From: Rhizobium mesoamericanum STM3625
GTDB taxonomy: Bacteria; Pseudomonadota; Alphaproteobacteria; Rhizobiales; Rhizobiaceae
Direction: 5' to 3'
Assembly: GCF_000312665.1 (NCBI RefSeq)
Contig: NZ_HF536772.1
Coordinates: forward strand, 622,798-686,797
DNA: 64,000 nucleotides
A program made the translations under genes and the position numbers. Shown piece after piece: positions 1 to 8,847 of this stretch. The notes under the pieces are model-generated. The model did no database searches, was not told the DNA's origin, and saw only the letters and a list, made by a program, of their open reading frames with translations. The stretch's first letter is position 1; every line of letters begins with the position of its first letter.

Positions 1-438
1 GATAACGCCACCAATGCCGTTGGGGATCGGCCAGGTGAGGGGCGGCGGGAAACAGCCGATAACGGCCGAGGAGAGCACGGAACCCAGCCCCCAGGCGGCG
101 GCTCGCGCAGAGATGCGACTGATTCGACGGCCGGAAATCAATGCGAGAGCCCAGGCTACGACCGGCAGAAGTGCCACTACACTGGCAAGGCCGAAGAACT
201 GCATAGCGATGTCGGCGAACGCGGCCCCGCCATAGCCCAGAACATTGGTCGGTTCGTTCCCCGTCGCATAGGAATAGCTTGGATCCGCAACGTTCCACGT
301 CGCGAGCGCTGCGACTGCCAAAGCGAGCAGCAGGAAAATCGCGAAGCCAACAAGGGTCTGCGCCTGCCGGAACACGAAACCCGAGAGGGAAAAACGGTCC
401 GGCCGGCCATCCATTGCTGGCGATGTGCTTCTTGCCAT
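1..438 (-). CDS. ftsK: DNA translocase FtsK, N-terminal part (cut by left edge)
   Basis: The minus strand is open from an ATG at 438 to the window edge, giving 146 residues. They start MARSTSPAMDGRPDRFSLSG and contain at least three hydrophobic segments (roughly residues 27-46, 77-102 and 112-126), as expected for the four-helix membrane anchor of FtsK. This anchor tethers the ATP-driven DNA pump to the division septum, where it moves chromosome ends and assists dimer resolution. The motor and gamma domains lie outside the window, so the identity rests on the N-terminal sequence and on my memory that ftsK follows amtB in Sinorhizobium. It lies downstream of the glnK-amtB terminator and has its own leader (439-565). 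Confidence 0.8.
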   Translation of the reverse strand, partial: MARSTSPAMDGRPDRFSLSGFVFRQAQTLVGFAIFLLLALAVAALATWNVADPSYSYATGNEPTNVLGYGGAAFADIAMQFFGLASVVALLPVVAWALALISGRRISRISARAAAWGLGSVLSSAVIGCFPPPLTWPIPNGIGGVI

Positions 439-565
439 GTGTGTACCCGTTCAATGCGTGAGAGCGTGCGAATCGCCAAGCGTCTGCACCCAGTACCTTC
501 GCCCCACCCTAATCAGAGGACGGTTAAAGCGGTATTAACCATGCCGCGCCCGCATCTTGCATCGG

Positions 566-601
566 AAAATAAAAAGGCCCGAACCTGTGGAGGTCCGGGC
601 C
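566..601 (-). terminator. Intrinsic terminator of glnK-amtB
   Basis: On the minus strand a GC-rich hairpin (GGCCCG and ACCT arms around a GTGG/CCAC loop, 576-601) is followed by TTTTTATTTT (566-575). It lies about 80 bases after the amtB stop and before ftsK. Confidence 0.85.
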
Positions 602-605
602 AAGA

Positions 606-631
606 GCGGTCTATTCGAACGAATAGACCGC
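606..631. repeat. 26-bp near-perfect palindrome after amtB
   Basis: Two 12-base arms (GCGGTCTATTCG and its exact complement) flank a 2-base centre. It lies between the amtB stop and the terminator and has no T-run of its own. It could be a protein site or a transcript-stabilising hairpin. Confidence 0.6.
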
Positions 632-680
632 GACGGGCTGTTCAGCGGCGCCTGCTTATGCAAGCCCTGCTATGCCTTGG

Positions 681-2108
681 CTATGCGTGGTAAGCGGCTT
701 CTCCGTGGGTCGAAAGGTCGAGACCTTCGCGCTCGGCTTCGACAGAAACGCGCAGGCCGATGACGACATCGACGATCTTGTAGAGAATCGCGGAACCGAT
801 GCCCGACCATGCGATCGTTGTCAGAACGCCCTTCAGCTGAGCGAAAACCTGGGTCGCCGTACCTGGATAGCTGGCTGCGAAATCAGCCGTCGAATAGTCG
901 ACAATACCTGCGCCGCCGAGCGCCGGATTAACCAGGATACCGGTGCCGAGGGCACCCAGAATACCACCGATGCAGTGCACGCCGAACACGTCGAGCGAGT
1001 CGTCGTAGTTGAACTTGTTCTTGACGACGTCAACGAAGAAGTAGCAGACCGGTGAAACGATAAGACCGAGAACAATCGAACCCATCGGGCCGGCGAAGCC
1101 AGCAGCCGGAGTGACGGCAACCAGACCAGCAACGGCACCCGAAGCTGCACCGAGCATCGAAGCCTTGCCGCGTGCGAAGTTTTCGACCAGGCACCAGGAC
1201 ACCGCGGCAGCAGCCGTTGCGACGAAGGTGTTGATCATCGCCAGCGAAGCAAAGGAATTGGCTTCAAGGTTGGAACCGGCGTTGAAGCCGAACCAGCCAA
1301 CCCACAGGAGCGATGCACCGACCATGGTGAGGGTCATGGAGTGCGGAGCCATGATTTCCTTCTTGTAGCCGGTGCGCTTGCCAAGCATGATGGCGCCGAT
1401 CAGACCGGCCACGCCAGCGTTGATGTGGACGACCGTGCCGCCGGCAAAGTCAAGTGCGCCATAGGAGAAGATCAGGCCCGATGGAGACGTGTAAGAGCTC
1501 GGACCGCCCCAGAACCAGACCATGTGTGCCATCGGGAAGTAGACGAAAGTGACCCAAAGGACGACGAAAAGCATGACCGCTGAGAACTTGATGCGTTCGG
1601 CGAAGGCGCCGACGATCAGGGCCGGCGTGATGCAGGCGAAGGTCATCTGGAAGCAGACGAAGGTCAGTTCCGGAATGGCGACGCCCTTCGTGAAGGTCTC
1701 GGACAAGCTCGTCGTGTTGACGCCAGCAAGGAAGGCCTTCGAGAAGCCGCCGACGAAGCTGTTCAGCGAACCGCCGTCCGTGAAGGCCAGCGAATAGCCG
1801 TAGGTAACCCAAATGATCATGACCACGGCCGTGATCATGAACACCTGCATCAGAACCGAGAGCATGTTCTTGGCGCGAACGAGGCCGCCATAGAATAGTG
1901 CCAGGCCAGGGATGGTCATCAGCAGGACGAGAACCGTGGAGACGAGCATCCAGGTATTGTCACCCTTGTCCATCGTCATTGTAGGAGCAGCTGCAGCAGG
2001 CGCAGCCGTCGCGGCGGCGTCCTGCGCAAAGGCTGCGACCGGCGCCAGCAGCGCAGCGGAAGCAGCGCCAAGCCGCGCAAAATTGGAAGAAAACTTCGAA
2101 ATTGACAT
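681..2108 (-). CDS. amtB: Ammonium transporter AmtB
   Basis: A 475-residue Amt/MEP/Rh channel that conducts ammonium across the inner membrane. The first 29 residues form a cleavable signal peptide (ending PVAAFAQ), followed by an Ala-rich linker and the multi-helix Amt domain. The pore-lining twin histidines are visible in GGTVVHINAG and DVFGVHCIGG. I chose the ATG at 2108, preceded by GGGAG, because a longer reading would run into glnK. glnK ends 28 bases upstream, so the two form an operon: uridylylation-controlled GlnK blocks AmtB when nitrogen is plentiful. Expression is likely driven from the sigma-54 type promoter before glnK. Confidence 0.97.
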   Translation of the reverse strand: MSISKFSSNFARLGAASAALLAPVAAFAQDAAATAAPAAAAPTMTMDKGDNTWMLVSTVLVLLMTIPGLALFYGGLVRAKNMLSVLMQVFMITAVVMIIWVTYGYSLAFTDGGSLNSFVGGFSKAFLAGVNTTSLSETFTKGVAIPELTFVCFQMTFACITPALIVGAFAERIKFSAVMLFVVLWVTFVYFPMAHMVWFWGGPSSYTSPSGLIFSYGALDFAGGTVVHINAGVAGLIGAIMLGKRTGYKKEIMAPHSMTLTMVGASLLWVGWFGFNAGSNLEANSFASLAMINTFVATAAAAVSWCLVENFARGKASMLGAASGAVAGLVAVTPAAGFAGPMGSIVLGLIVSPVCYFFVDVVKNKFNYDDSLDVFGVHCIGGILGALGTGILVNPALGGAGIVDYSTADFAASYPGTATQVFAQLKGVLTTIAWSGIGSAILYKIVDVVIGLRVSVEAEREGLDLSTHGEAAYHA

Positions 2109-2136
2109 TGAAAGAGGCTCCCTTGCTCTGCCGCCC

Positions 2137-2493
<357 letters not shown>

Positions 2494-2559
2494 TTATCCT
2501 CGGCACGGAGCCGACTCTCCTTGCCGCTGACGTTCCCGAACAGCGAGCGAGGATATACA

Positions 2560-2576
2560 TTCAAAGTGCGTGCCAG
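2560..2576 (-). promoter_or_regulatory. Candidate sigma-54 (RpoN) promoter of glnK-amtB
   Basis: The minus strand reads CTGGCACGCACTTTGAA: the -24 GG and a -12 element with the correct 10-base spacing, but GA in place of the usual GC. It lies about 85 bases before the glnK ATG. Control of glnK-amtB by NtrC and RpoN is established in rhizobia. I did not find a clear pair of NtrC boxes upstream. Confidence 0.6.
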
Positions 2577-2698
2577 ATTCGATGGAAGAAGATAACTATT
2601 TGAAAAATAATAACTAATTAAACAGACGCCAATAAACAGGCAAATGATTGCCCAATAATCGCTCAAAAAATACCCGAATGAACAAATATGCCTACAAT

Positions 2699-3583
2699 TT
2701 ATTCATTTGCCGTTTTACGAATCAGCCCCTCCTGGGCCACCGACGCAATCAGGACGCCTTCCCTCGTAAATAGGCTACCGCGCGTCAGTCCCCTTGCGCC
2801 GGAAGCCGAAGGGCTATCCTGTGTGTAAAGAAGCCAATCGTCGAGTTTCGAGGGTCGATGAAACCACATCGAGTGATCGAGACTGGCGACCTGGATCGTC
2901 TGGTCGAAGATCGATGTTCCATGCGGATAGAGCGAAGTATCAAGCAGCGTCATGTCGGAGAGATAGGCGAGAATGGCCGCCTGATAGGAGCGATCGTCGG
3001 GGACCGGTCCCGTCGGTCGCACCCAGATATGCTGCACCGGGTCCAGCTTCTTGTCCGAGAAATAGTGCGTGAGCGATATAGGCCGAATCTCGATCGGCCG
3101 CTCGCGCTCCCAATATTTGCGAATCGGCGCTGGCGCATTGGCAAGAAATTGCGCGGCGATCTGTTGTTCGTCGAGGAGCTTTTCAGGAGTGGGAACATCA
3201 GGCATGGTGATCTGATGATAGAACCCGGGTTCTTCGATCTGGAATGAGGCCGAGAGAGCAAATATCGCCTTTCCATGCTGGATGGCGACGGCACGACGAG
3301 TATTGAAACTCGATCCATCGCGAATCCGCTCCACCTGATAGACGATCGGCACCGAGGGATCGCCCGGGCGCATGAAATAGGCGTGCAGCGAATGCACGAT
3401 ACGGTCACGCTCCACCGTGCGCTGTGCCGCCATCAATGCTTGCGCGATGACCTGACCGCCGAAGACACGCTGCCAGCCAACCTGAGGGCTGCGTCCGCGA
3501 AAGATGTCGACCTCGATCGGCTCAAGGTCCAGCGTAGAAAGCAGAGTCTCCATCGCAGTTGGTCTTTCGGTGTCAGGCGTCAT
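2699..3583 (-). CDS. tesB: Acyl-CoA thioesterase II (TesB family)
   Basis: A 294-residue double hot-dog thioesterase that hydrolyses acyl-CoA to free fatty acid and CoA in the cytoplasm. Family blocks are clear: GWQRVFGGQVIAQALMAA near the N-terminus, SFNTRRAVAIQHGKAIF, SLDHSMWFHRP, and the C-terminal GARGLTRGSLFTREGVLIASVAQEG, which carries part of the Asp/Thr/Gln active site described for E. coli TesB. The ATG at 3583 (MTPDTERPTAMETLL) is chosen; the reading frame extends 22 residues further without resemblance to the family. It diverges from the monooxygenase gene at 3670. Physiological substrate unknown. Confidence 0.92.
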   Translation of the reverse strand: MTPDTERPTAMETLLSTLDLEPIEVDIFRGRSPQVGWQRVFGGQVIAQALMAAQRTVERDRIVHSLHAYFMRPGDPSVPIVYQVERIRDGSSFNTRRAVAIQHGKAIFALSASFQIEEPGFYHQITMPDVPTPEKLLDEQQIAAQFLANAPAPIRKYWERERPIEIRPISLTHYFSDKKLDPVQHIWVRPTGPVPDDRSYQAAILAYLSDMTLLDTSLYPHGTSIFDQTIQVASLDHSMWFHRPSKLDDWLLYTQDSPSASGARGLTRGSLFTREGVLIASVAQEGLIRKTANE

Positions 3584-3669
3584 TTTGTATAGCTCCAGGC
3601 GATAGGAAGTGCAGCAGCGATGACCTATATAGATCAATACGATATTCACAAGAAACGGAACGGAACTCC

Positions 3670-4884
3670 ATGCGGGACATGCTGGTTGTAGGCGCGGGTT
3701 ACGTCGGGCTCTCCGCTGCCGTGGCGGTCAAACAGGCGGCGCCTCATCTCGATATCGCAGTCGTCGAGGCAGCGCCTGCCGGCGTATGGCAGAAGGACAT
3801 GCGCGCCTCGGCCATTATCGCTGCCGCTACCAGAATGCTTGAGGTTTTCGGCATGTGGGGGGATATCGAGCCGGACGCGCAGCCGATCACGAAGATGATC
3901 GTCACCGATTCGAAGACATCAGATCCCGTACGTCCGGTTTTCCTGACCTTCGATGGTGAGGTGGAGGATGGACGACCGTTCGCACATATGATTCCAAATG
4001 TCGTCCTCGTTCGGGCGCTGCGTGGTGCATGCGAAAGGCTTGGCATCGACATCCATCATGGCTTTAGCGCGACCGGCCTTTCTATTGCCGATACGCATGC
4101 GACAGTCACGGCTTCGGATGGCAGCGTGCAGGAAACCCGCCTTGTCGTTGCCTGCGACGGCGTCCGGTCACACCTCAGGGACCTGGCAGGCATCAAAACC
4201 GTGTCCTGGGATTACGGTCAGTCGGGGATTGTCACGACGGTCGAACACGAGCGTCCACATCACGGCTGCGCGGAAGAGCATTTTCTCCCATCCGGACCCT
4301 TTGCGATCCTGCCGTTGAAAGGGAACCGCTCGTCACTCGTCTGGACGGAGCCAACTCCGGAGGCGAATCGCCTTGTCGCATCCGACGACCTCATCTTTGA
4401 AGAAGAGCTGGAGCGTCGTTTCGGTCATAAGCTCGGTGCATTGAAGGTTGTCGGTGACAAACGCGCCTTCCCACTCGGGCTAACGCTTGCGCGGGCTTTC
4501 GTGGCTCCGCGTGTGGCGCTGGCCGGCGATGCCGCGCACGGAATTCATCCGATTTCCGGACAGGGCCTTAACCTCGGCTTCAAGGATGTTGCCGCCCTGG
4601 CCGAAACCGTCGTAGAGGCTGATCGGCTTGGGCTCGATATCGGCTCGATCAATATTCTCGAGCGCTATCAGGCATGGCGCCGCTTCGATACCTTCCGTAT
4701 GGGCGTCACCACGGATGTGCTCAATCGGCTCTTCTCGAATGACCTGGCACCGCTACGCATCGCCCGCGATTTCGGCCTGGGTATCGTCGATCGGCTACCC
4801 GGCCTCAAATCGTTCTTCGTCGGCCAGGCTGCGGGCACGACCGCAAAGGACAATCCTCGCCTGCTCGCAGGACAGACGATCTAG
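3670..4884 (+). CDS. UbiH/UbiF/COQ6-family FAD monooxygenase
   Basis: A 404-residue flavin hydroxylase. The N-terminal FAD Rossmann motif is VVGAGYVGLSAAVAV, a mid-protein VACDGVRSHLR corresponds to the DG motif, and VALAGDAAHGIHPISGQGLNLG is the second FAD motif typical of ubiquinone ring hydroxylases. It probably hydroxylates a ubiquinone precursor at the membrane; which ring position cannot be told from sequence. The start at 3670 follows GGAAC; an upstream frame extension lacks support. It converges with the Trm112-like gene, which begins directly after its stop. Confidence 0.87.
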   Translation: MRDMLVVGAGYVGLSAAVAVKQAAPHLDIAVVEAAPAGVWQKDMRASAIIAAATRMLEVFGMWGDIEPDAQPITKMIVTDSKTSDPVRPVFLTFDGEVEDGRPFAHMIPNVVLVRALRGACERLGIDIHHGFSATGLSIADTHATVTASDGSVQETRLVVACDGVRSHLRDLAGIKTVSWDYGQSGIVTTVEHERPHHGCAEEHFLPSGPFAILPLKGNRSSLVWTEPTPEANRLVASDDLIFEEELERRFGHKLGALKVVGDKRAFPLGLTLARAFVAPRVALAGDAAHGIHPISGQGLNLGFKDVAALAETVVEADRLGLDIGSINILERYQAWRRFDTFRMGVTTDVLNRLFSNDLAPLRIARDFGLGIVDRLPGLKSFFVGQAAGTTAKDNPRLLAGQTI

Positions 4885-5073
4885 TCAGTCGTCCAGCTCG
4901 CGTGCCTCCGAGACCAGCATGATCGGAATACCATCACGAATCGGATAAGCGAGCCGCGCCTTTTCCGACACAAGTTCGTTGTGCTCGCGATCGTAAGTAA
5001 GCCGGCCCTTCGTCAGGGGGCATACCAGCAGTTCGAGAAGCTTCGGGTCAACGCGGCTGAGTTTTTCGTCCAT
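4885..5073 (-). CDS. Trm112/UPF0434 family small protein
   Basis: A 62-residue protein with [14 protein letters not shown] at the N-terminus and the family's [17 protein letters not shown] block. Eukaryotic Trm112 binds zinc and activates methyltransferases; here only one Cys remains, as in many alphaproteobacterial members, so zinc binding is doubtful. It follows the LON-domain gene by nine bases and is probably co-transcribed with it. The partner protein is unknown. Confidence 0.88.
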   Translation of the reverse strand: MDEKLSRVDPKLLELLVCPLTKGRLTYDREHNELVSEKARLAYPIRDGIPIMLVSEARELDD

Positions 5074-5082
5074 GAACCGGTT

Positions 5083-5751
5083 TTACTGCAGAACCGTGTC
5101 CGAGTCACCGAATACGCGCGCCAGAACGATCTCCGTAATCGCGATCAGCGTTTCGGCCCGCGTCTTCAGATCGGGTGCCTCGAGAAGCGCCTGCTTCTCG
5201 GCCGGTCCGAACGGTGACATCATCGCGAGCGAGTTGACGAGCGTCAGGTTGCTCGCGCGCTCGACGCTTTCCCAGTCCGCCTCGAGCTTGTTTGCATCAA
5301 GATAAGCCTTGAAGGCAGCGAGAAGTGCCGCACGATCGACCGCGTCCTCCTCGTCCCGCGCCGAAAGATCGGCAATGAACGGCGCGATACGAAAGGTTCG
5401 GAAGGGATGATGTGTTTCCCTCTCCTCCAGGAGGCGGAAGCGGCAGATACCGGTCAGGGACACGATATAACGACCGTCACCGGTCTCGGCGAACGATGTG
5501 ATGCGGCCAAGGCAGCCAACCGGGGCCAGATGAACCTCGCCCTGCCCTTCCTGGTCTCCGAGCGCCGGCTGAACCATGCCGATCAGCCGATTACCAGATA
5601 GAGCAGCATCGAACATCGCAAGATAGCGCGGCTCGAAAATATTGAGGGGCAACTGCCCTGTCGGCAGCAGCAGAGCGCCGCTAAGCGGAAAGACCGCAAT
5701 CGTATCAGGCAGATCAGCGGGCTTCAGATATCGTGCATTCCCCACTTGCAT
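5083..5751 (-). CDS. Stand-alone LON N-terminal substrate-binding domain protein
   Basis: A 222-residue protein corresponding to the N-terminal domain of Lon protease. IAVFPLSGALLLPTGQLPLNIFEPRY and GRIGMVQP-like blocks are followed by VGCLGRITSFAETGDGRYIVSLTG. There is no AAA+ ATPase or Ser-Lys protease domain, so it cannot degrade proteins alone and may bind them. The start at 5751 (MQVGNARYLK) is the first ATG before the conserved block; the reading frame upstream is an antisense shadow of the thioredoxin gene. Operon with the thioredoxin upstream and the Trm112-like gene downstream. Confidence 0.88.
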   Translation of the reverse strand: MQVGNARYLKPADLPDTIAVFPLSGALLLPTGQLPLNIFEPRYLAMFDAALSGNRLIGMVQPALGDQEGQGEVHLAPVGCLGRITSFAETGDGRYIVSLTGICRFRLLEERETHHPFRTFRIAPFIADLSARDEEDAVDRAALLAAFKAYLDANKLEADWESVERASNLTLVNSLAMMSPFGPAEKQALLEAPDLKTRAETLIAITEIVLARVFGDSDTVLQ

Positions 5752-5863
5752 AGAGACTGGTCCTGCATTGCCGACGGGCGAGAGACGATGCGCCCGCACA
5801 AACGGAAATGTGGGGCCCGCCTCCAAAAACGCAAGGGCGGTCGACCGAAACTTAGATGGCCGA

Positions 5864-6829
5864 TTAGGAAAACAGCATGGCCGAAAGCTTGCGCCGCGCC
5901 GAAACCGTGGCAGGATCCTTGAAACCCCAGACGTCGAAGAATTGCAGCAACTGCCGGCGTGCGCCGTCGTCGTCGAAAGCACGATCCTTCCGCATGATGT
6001 AAAGCAGGTGCTCCGCCGATTCTTCCCGCCGACCCTCGACGTTGCGGATTTTGGCAAGCTTCAGGCGGGCCTCGTGATCGTCGGGATTTCGCGCCAACTC
6101 CTCCTCCAAGGCAACGGGATCACCGAGCTTGCGTGCTTCCTCGATCTGATCGAGCTTCTTCGATACGGCCTGGATCGCCGGGTCCTTCGCCATTTCCTCT
6201 GGCAATTCCGTCAGAGCCTCACGCGCACGCTCGTGCTGGTTTGCAGCAATCATGCATTCCGCCATTCCCGCCAATGCCTTCGCATTCTCGGGATCGGCCT
6301 GCATGACAGCACCGTAAAGCTGTGCGGCGCCGTTGATATCACCGGACACCAACAGTTCCTCGGCCTCCTTGAGAACGCCTTCGATTTCCGCCGCCTGATC
6401 GGCGCCGACGGGACCGGCGATGCGATCGATGAACTGGTTAATCTGGCTCTCCGGCACAGCGCCCATGAAGCCATCGGCCGGACGCCCACCGACGAACGCG
6501 ATCACAGCCGGAATCGACTGGATACCGAGCTGCCCGGCGATCGAGGGATGGTCGTCAATGTTCATCTTGACCAACTTGACGCGCCCTTGCGCTTCATTGA
6601 CGACTTTCTCAAGCACCGGGGTAAGCTGCTTGCAGGGACCGCACCACGGCGCCCAGAAATCGACGAGAACCGGCTGGCTGCGCGATTCCTCGATGACATC
6701 CTTCGCAAAAGTCGCAGTCGTCGTATCCTTGATGTAACCGCCCGTACCAGAGGTCGGCGCCGCTCCATAATTGGCAGCTGCCGTCATCTGACCAAAGGAA
6801 TTGCTGTAAGGATTGTCGTTGCCGCTCAT
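5864..6829 (-). CDS. Thioredoxin-TPR protein (CnoX/YbbN type)
   Basis: A 321-residue fusion of thioredoxin and tetratricopeptide repeats. The thioredoxin domain (about 35-145) keeps the redox motif WCGPC with Cys63 and Cys66. Residues about 150-310 carry TPR-like helices (EGVLKEAEELLVSGDINGA, YGAVMQADPENAKALAGMAEC). E. coli CnoX is a redox-regulated holdase that hands clients to GroEL; its active site is altered, whereas here the classical CGPC is kept, so this one may be an active oxidoreductase. First in a run with the LON-domain and Trm112-like genes, which suggests a protein-quality role. Confidence 0.92.
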   Translation of the reverse strand: MSGNDNPYSNSFGQMTAAANYGAAPTSGTGGYIKDTTTATFAKDVIEESRSQPVLVDFWAPWCGPCKQLTPVLEKVVNEAQGRVKLVKMNIDDHPSIAGQLGIQSIPAVIAFVGGRPADGFMGAVPESQINQFIDRIAGPVGADQAAEIEGVLKEAEELLVSGDINGAAQLYGAVMQADPENAKALAGMAECMIAANQHERAREALTELPEEMAKDPAIQAVSKKLDQIEEARKLGDPVALEEELARNPDDHEARLKLAKIRNVEGRREESAEHLLYIMRKDRAFDDDGARRQLLQFFDVWGFKDPATVSARRKLSAMLFS

Positions 6830-6882
6830 GGAAATCTCCCGCCGTGCCGGTCAGCCGGCTTTTCTAGCGCTAAAATCGTATG

Positions 6883-7404
6883 TCAGGACGTCACTTTCAA
6901 GACAAGCGGCTTATGCCCCGTCGCTTCCATAAAGCGAATAAGATCGGCGCTTGCAATCGAAGTCGTGGCATCATTGGACAACGGATGGCAATTGATGATC
7001 ATTTCTTCCATCAAATCGGCATCGAGAACGAACGTTACGTTTCCGCCGGTATCATTGATCGCCCCAAAAGCCGTGACAGCGCCGGGGACAACACCAAGGT
7101 ACTCCATCAGCTTTTCCGGCTTTCCGAACGAGACCTTGCTGGCGGCGCCGATCCGTGTGTGCACCGTCTTTAGATCCACCGTCGCATTCTCTTCCACAGT
7201 AAGCAGAAAGAACTGATCCTTCTTATCTTTGACGAAGAGGTTTTTCGTGTGGCCTCCGGGAATCTCGTCACGCAGCGCGACCGATTCGGCAACCGTAAAG
7301 ACCGGCGCGTGGTTTTTGGTGCTGTGCTTTATATCCAGGCCATCAAGAAAGGCAAAAAGGTCGTCTCTGGTCTTCGGAGTTGCGTGGGTCATTTGAAAAT
7401 CCAT
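6883..7404 (-). CDS. ProX/YbaK-type aminoacyl-tRNA deacylase
   Basis: A 173-residue (169 from the second Met at 7392) YbaK/ProRS-INS domain protein. The pattern GLDIKHSTKNHAPVFTVAESVALRDEIPGGHTKNLFVKDKK and the central GKPEKLMEYLGVVPGAVTAFGAINDTGGNVTFVLD match free-standing ProXp-ala (PrdX) editing proteins, which clear alanine from mischarged tRNA-Pro in trans. Substrate is inferred from the family. No good ribosome site decides between the two starts. It precedes the thioredoxin gene by 53 bases and may share its transcript. Confidence 0.88.
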   Translation of the reverse strand: MDFQMTHATPKTRDDLFAFLDGLDIKHSTKNHAPVFTVAESVALRDEIPGGHTKNLFVKDKKDQFFLLTVEENATVDLKTVHTRIGAASKVSFGKPEKLMEYLGVVPGAVTAFGAINDTGGNVTFVLDADLMEEMIINCHPLSNDATTSIASADLIRFMEATGHKPLVLKVTS

Positions 7405-7552
7405 GCGGTCGGTGGAATAGAGGACGCCTGATTACGTCCCGCCACTATGTTTTGCAACGCTCCTGGTCGACGCTTTGCCCTGCATTTGCGGCACTTCCGA
7501 TGTCTTTGGACGAGGCCTGGAAATTTTTCTTCGAATTTCCGTCATTTCCCTG

Positions 7553-7581
7553 TTGCATTTGAAAATCGTTTGGGCGATATA
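7553..7581 (+). promoter_or_regulatory. Candidate housekeeping promoter of tRNA-Gly
   Basis: TTGCAT (7553-7558) and GATATA (7576-7581) are separated by 17 bases. It lies about 65 bases before the tRNA gene in a stretch with no coding signal. Confidence 0.5.
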
Positions 7582-7644
7582 GCGCCCGTCGCCGCAAGGT
7601 GGCGCCCACGGTCCTCACAACTACCCCGGACCGATGCGGATTGA

Positions 7645-7719
7645 GCGGGTGTAGCTCAGGGGTAGAGCACAACCTTGCCAAGGTTGGGGTCGAGGGTTCA
7701 AATCCCTTCGCCCGCTCCA
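7645..7719 (+). tRNA. tRNA-Gly (anticodon GCC)
   Basis: A 75-base cloverleaf with CCA encoded. The acceptor stem GCGGGTG pairs with CGCCCGC, the D-arm contains GCTCAGGGGTAGAGC, the anticodon stem CAACC/GGTTG holds loop TTGCCAA (anticodon GCC), and the T-arm contains GGTTCAAATCC. The accessory patch begins just downstream, but no copy of the tRNA end marking an integration site was found. Confidence 0.98.
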
Positions 7720-7753
7720 ATTTTCCTAAAGGAAATCAAGATCATAACGATAT

Positions 7754-7777
7754 CCGCCGTAAGGCGGCTTTGTTGTT
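7754..7777 (+). terminator. Intrinsic terminator of tRNA-Gly
   Basis: CCGCC-GTAA-GGCGG hairpin followed by CTTTGTTGTT, 35 bases after the tRNA. Confidence 0.65.
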
Positions 7778-7844
7778 CAAATTTCGCGTAATTCTCGCCA
7801 CCGCGAAAAAAATCTGGCGTTGGAAACCGCGAAGGCACGGCCCA

Positions 7845-8277
7845 TCACGCAACTGCCTCGACTTTGCGTGCACATTCGCGAGCGAGGAGCGACCGTTCTC
7901 CACGCGTCGCTTTCAGACGGACGGCCGCACTATCTTCCTACAGCATTGAGCGATCCGTAGAGCCGAAGCTCCTCGATCTGAAACGCCGACAGTACGTGTT
8001 TCAGCAGGTCGTTGAGCGCACGTTCAAAGAACTCGATATCGAGGACGATGCTGTTGTCCGGTGGCGTCCTTTCAACGGCAAGCAATCGATCGTGATTGAT
8101 CCCGGCCGCGAATTCGGTCAGCCGGTTGCCTCACAGTCTGGCGTTCCAACTGTTGCGCTTGCCGATGCCGTCGAGGCAGAGGGATCGGTCGAGGATGCCG
8201 CTCGAATATTCGAAGTGTCAGTCAGCGTGGTTCACGACGCAGTGCAGTTTGAACACGGATTGAAGAGAGCTGCGTGA
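7845..8277 (+). pseudogene. Degenerate DUF433 antitoxin-like gene
   Basis: The 3' part is intact in one frame: VEPKLLDLKRRQYVFQQVVE leads into a DUF433 domain (SQSGVPTVALADAVEAEGSVEDAARIFEVSVSVVHDAVQFEHGLKR). DUF433 proteins are small helix-turn-helix antitoxin-like regulators. The bases just before encode EERPFSTRRFQTDGRTIFLQ in a different frame that ends at 7949, and this reads naturally into the C-terminal part, so a frameshift lies near 7940-7950. Nothing recognisable precedes about 7845, so the N-terminus is lost. The stop overlaps the GTG start of the next gene (GTGA), the usual coupling of toxin-antitoxin pairs. Confidence 0.65.
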
Positions 8278-8664
8278 AGGTTTTGGTTGACGAAAACCTT
8301 CCGCCCGCGCTCGCCCGCTCCCTACACGCATTGTTTTCTGGTAAGCACGAAATCATCCACGTCAGGAGCGGTTCGGACCTGGCGTAAAGGACATCCAATG
8401 GATCGGGTGCTTAGCGCCGAAGGCCGATGGATCGTGATCTCCAGCGATTGGCGGATAACCCGCAACAAAGCCGAATACAACGCCTTCAGAAGCTCTCACT
8501 TGGTAGGGTTCTTTCTCTCCAAGGGTCTCTACCAGTCGCCGCTCACAAAGCAGATAGAGCGCGTCCTGGCGCTCTGGCAGGCTATCGAAACGCAGGCGGG
8601 GCTTGTACAGGGCGGCGCCATGTTCGAGCTGTCAATGACGAGCACGAGGGTCAAGCAGCTGTAG
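8274..8664 (+). pseudogene. Degenerate PIN-like DUF5615 toxin gene (two frameshifts)
   Basis: A GTG at 8274 opens KVLVDENLPPALARSLHAL, the start of a DUF5615 PIN-like nuclease, but this frame stops after SGSDLA. VKDIQWIG then appears in a second frame (from 8384), and VLSAEGRWIVISSDWRITRN through FELSMTSTRVKQL in a third (from 8407 to the stop at 8664). The three pieces are collinear and together give about 130 residues, a normal length for the family. Two small indels near 8383 and 8406 explain it. Overlap with the DUF433 remnant makes a decayed toxin-antitoxin module likely. Confidence 0.75.
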
Positions 8665-8738
8665 GACGTTTGGTGAGCGGTTTCTGCCTAGCAGGGACCC
8701 TCTTTGCCACCCCACCGCACCCGCCGAGGGCCTGCGGG

Positions 8739-8783
8739 GGCGGTAGCCTCCCTACTTCGCCTCTGGCCTCCGTTCGAGCATGC
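8739..8783 (+). repeat. Imperfect direct repeat, copy A
   Basis: About 45 bases, starting GGCGGTAGCC and ending CGAGCATGC, recur at 9697-9744 with a few substitutions and a 3-base length difference. The shared core is CCTACTTCGCCTCTG. The two copies bracket the small hypothetical gene and the DUF3597 gene. Confidence 0.8.
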
Positions 8784-8847
8784 GTAGATGAAGCGCCACA
8801 AGGGCCATTGCACCAGATCGCCGCCACCACCTGCAGCAGGATCGCAA

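Noticed and set aside
5642..7216. Long plus-strand open frame (524 codons)
   Set aside because: It is antisense to the LON-domain and thioredoxin genes; the translation shows no family features and is Arg/Leu-rich as expected of a GC-rich shadow frame.
8303..8318. Possible att site: 11 bases matching the tRNA-Gly 3' end (TCGCCCGCTCC)
   Set aside because: It is inside the conserved ALARS coding stretch of the DUF5615 remnant, is too short, and no integrase is present.
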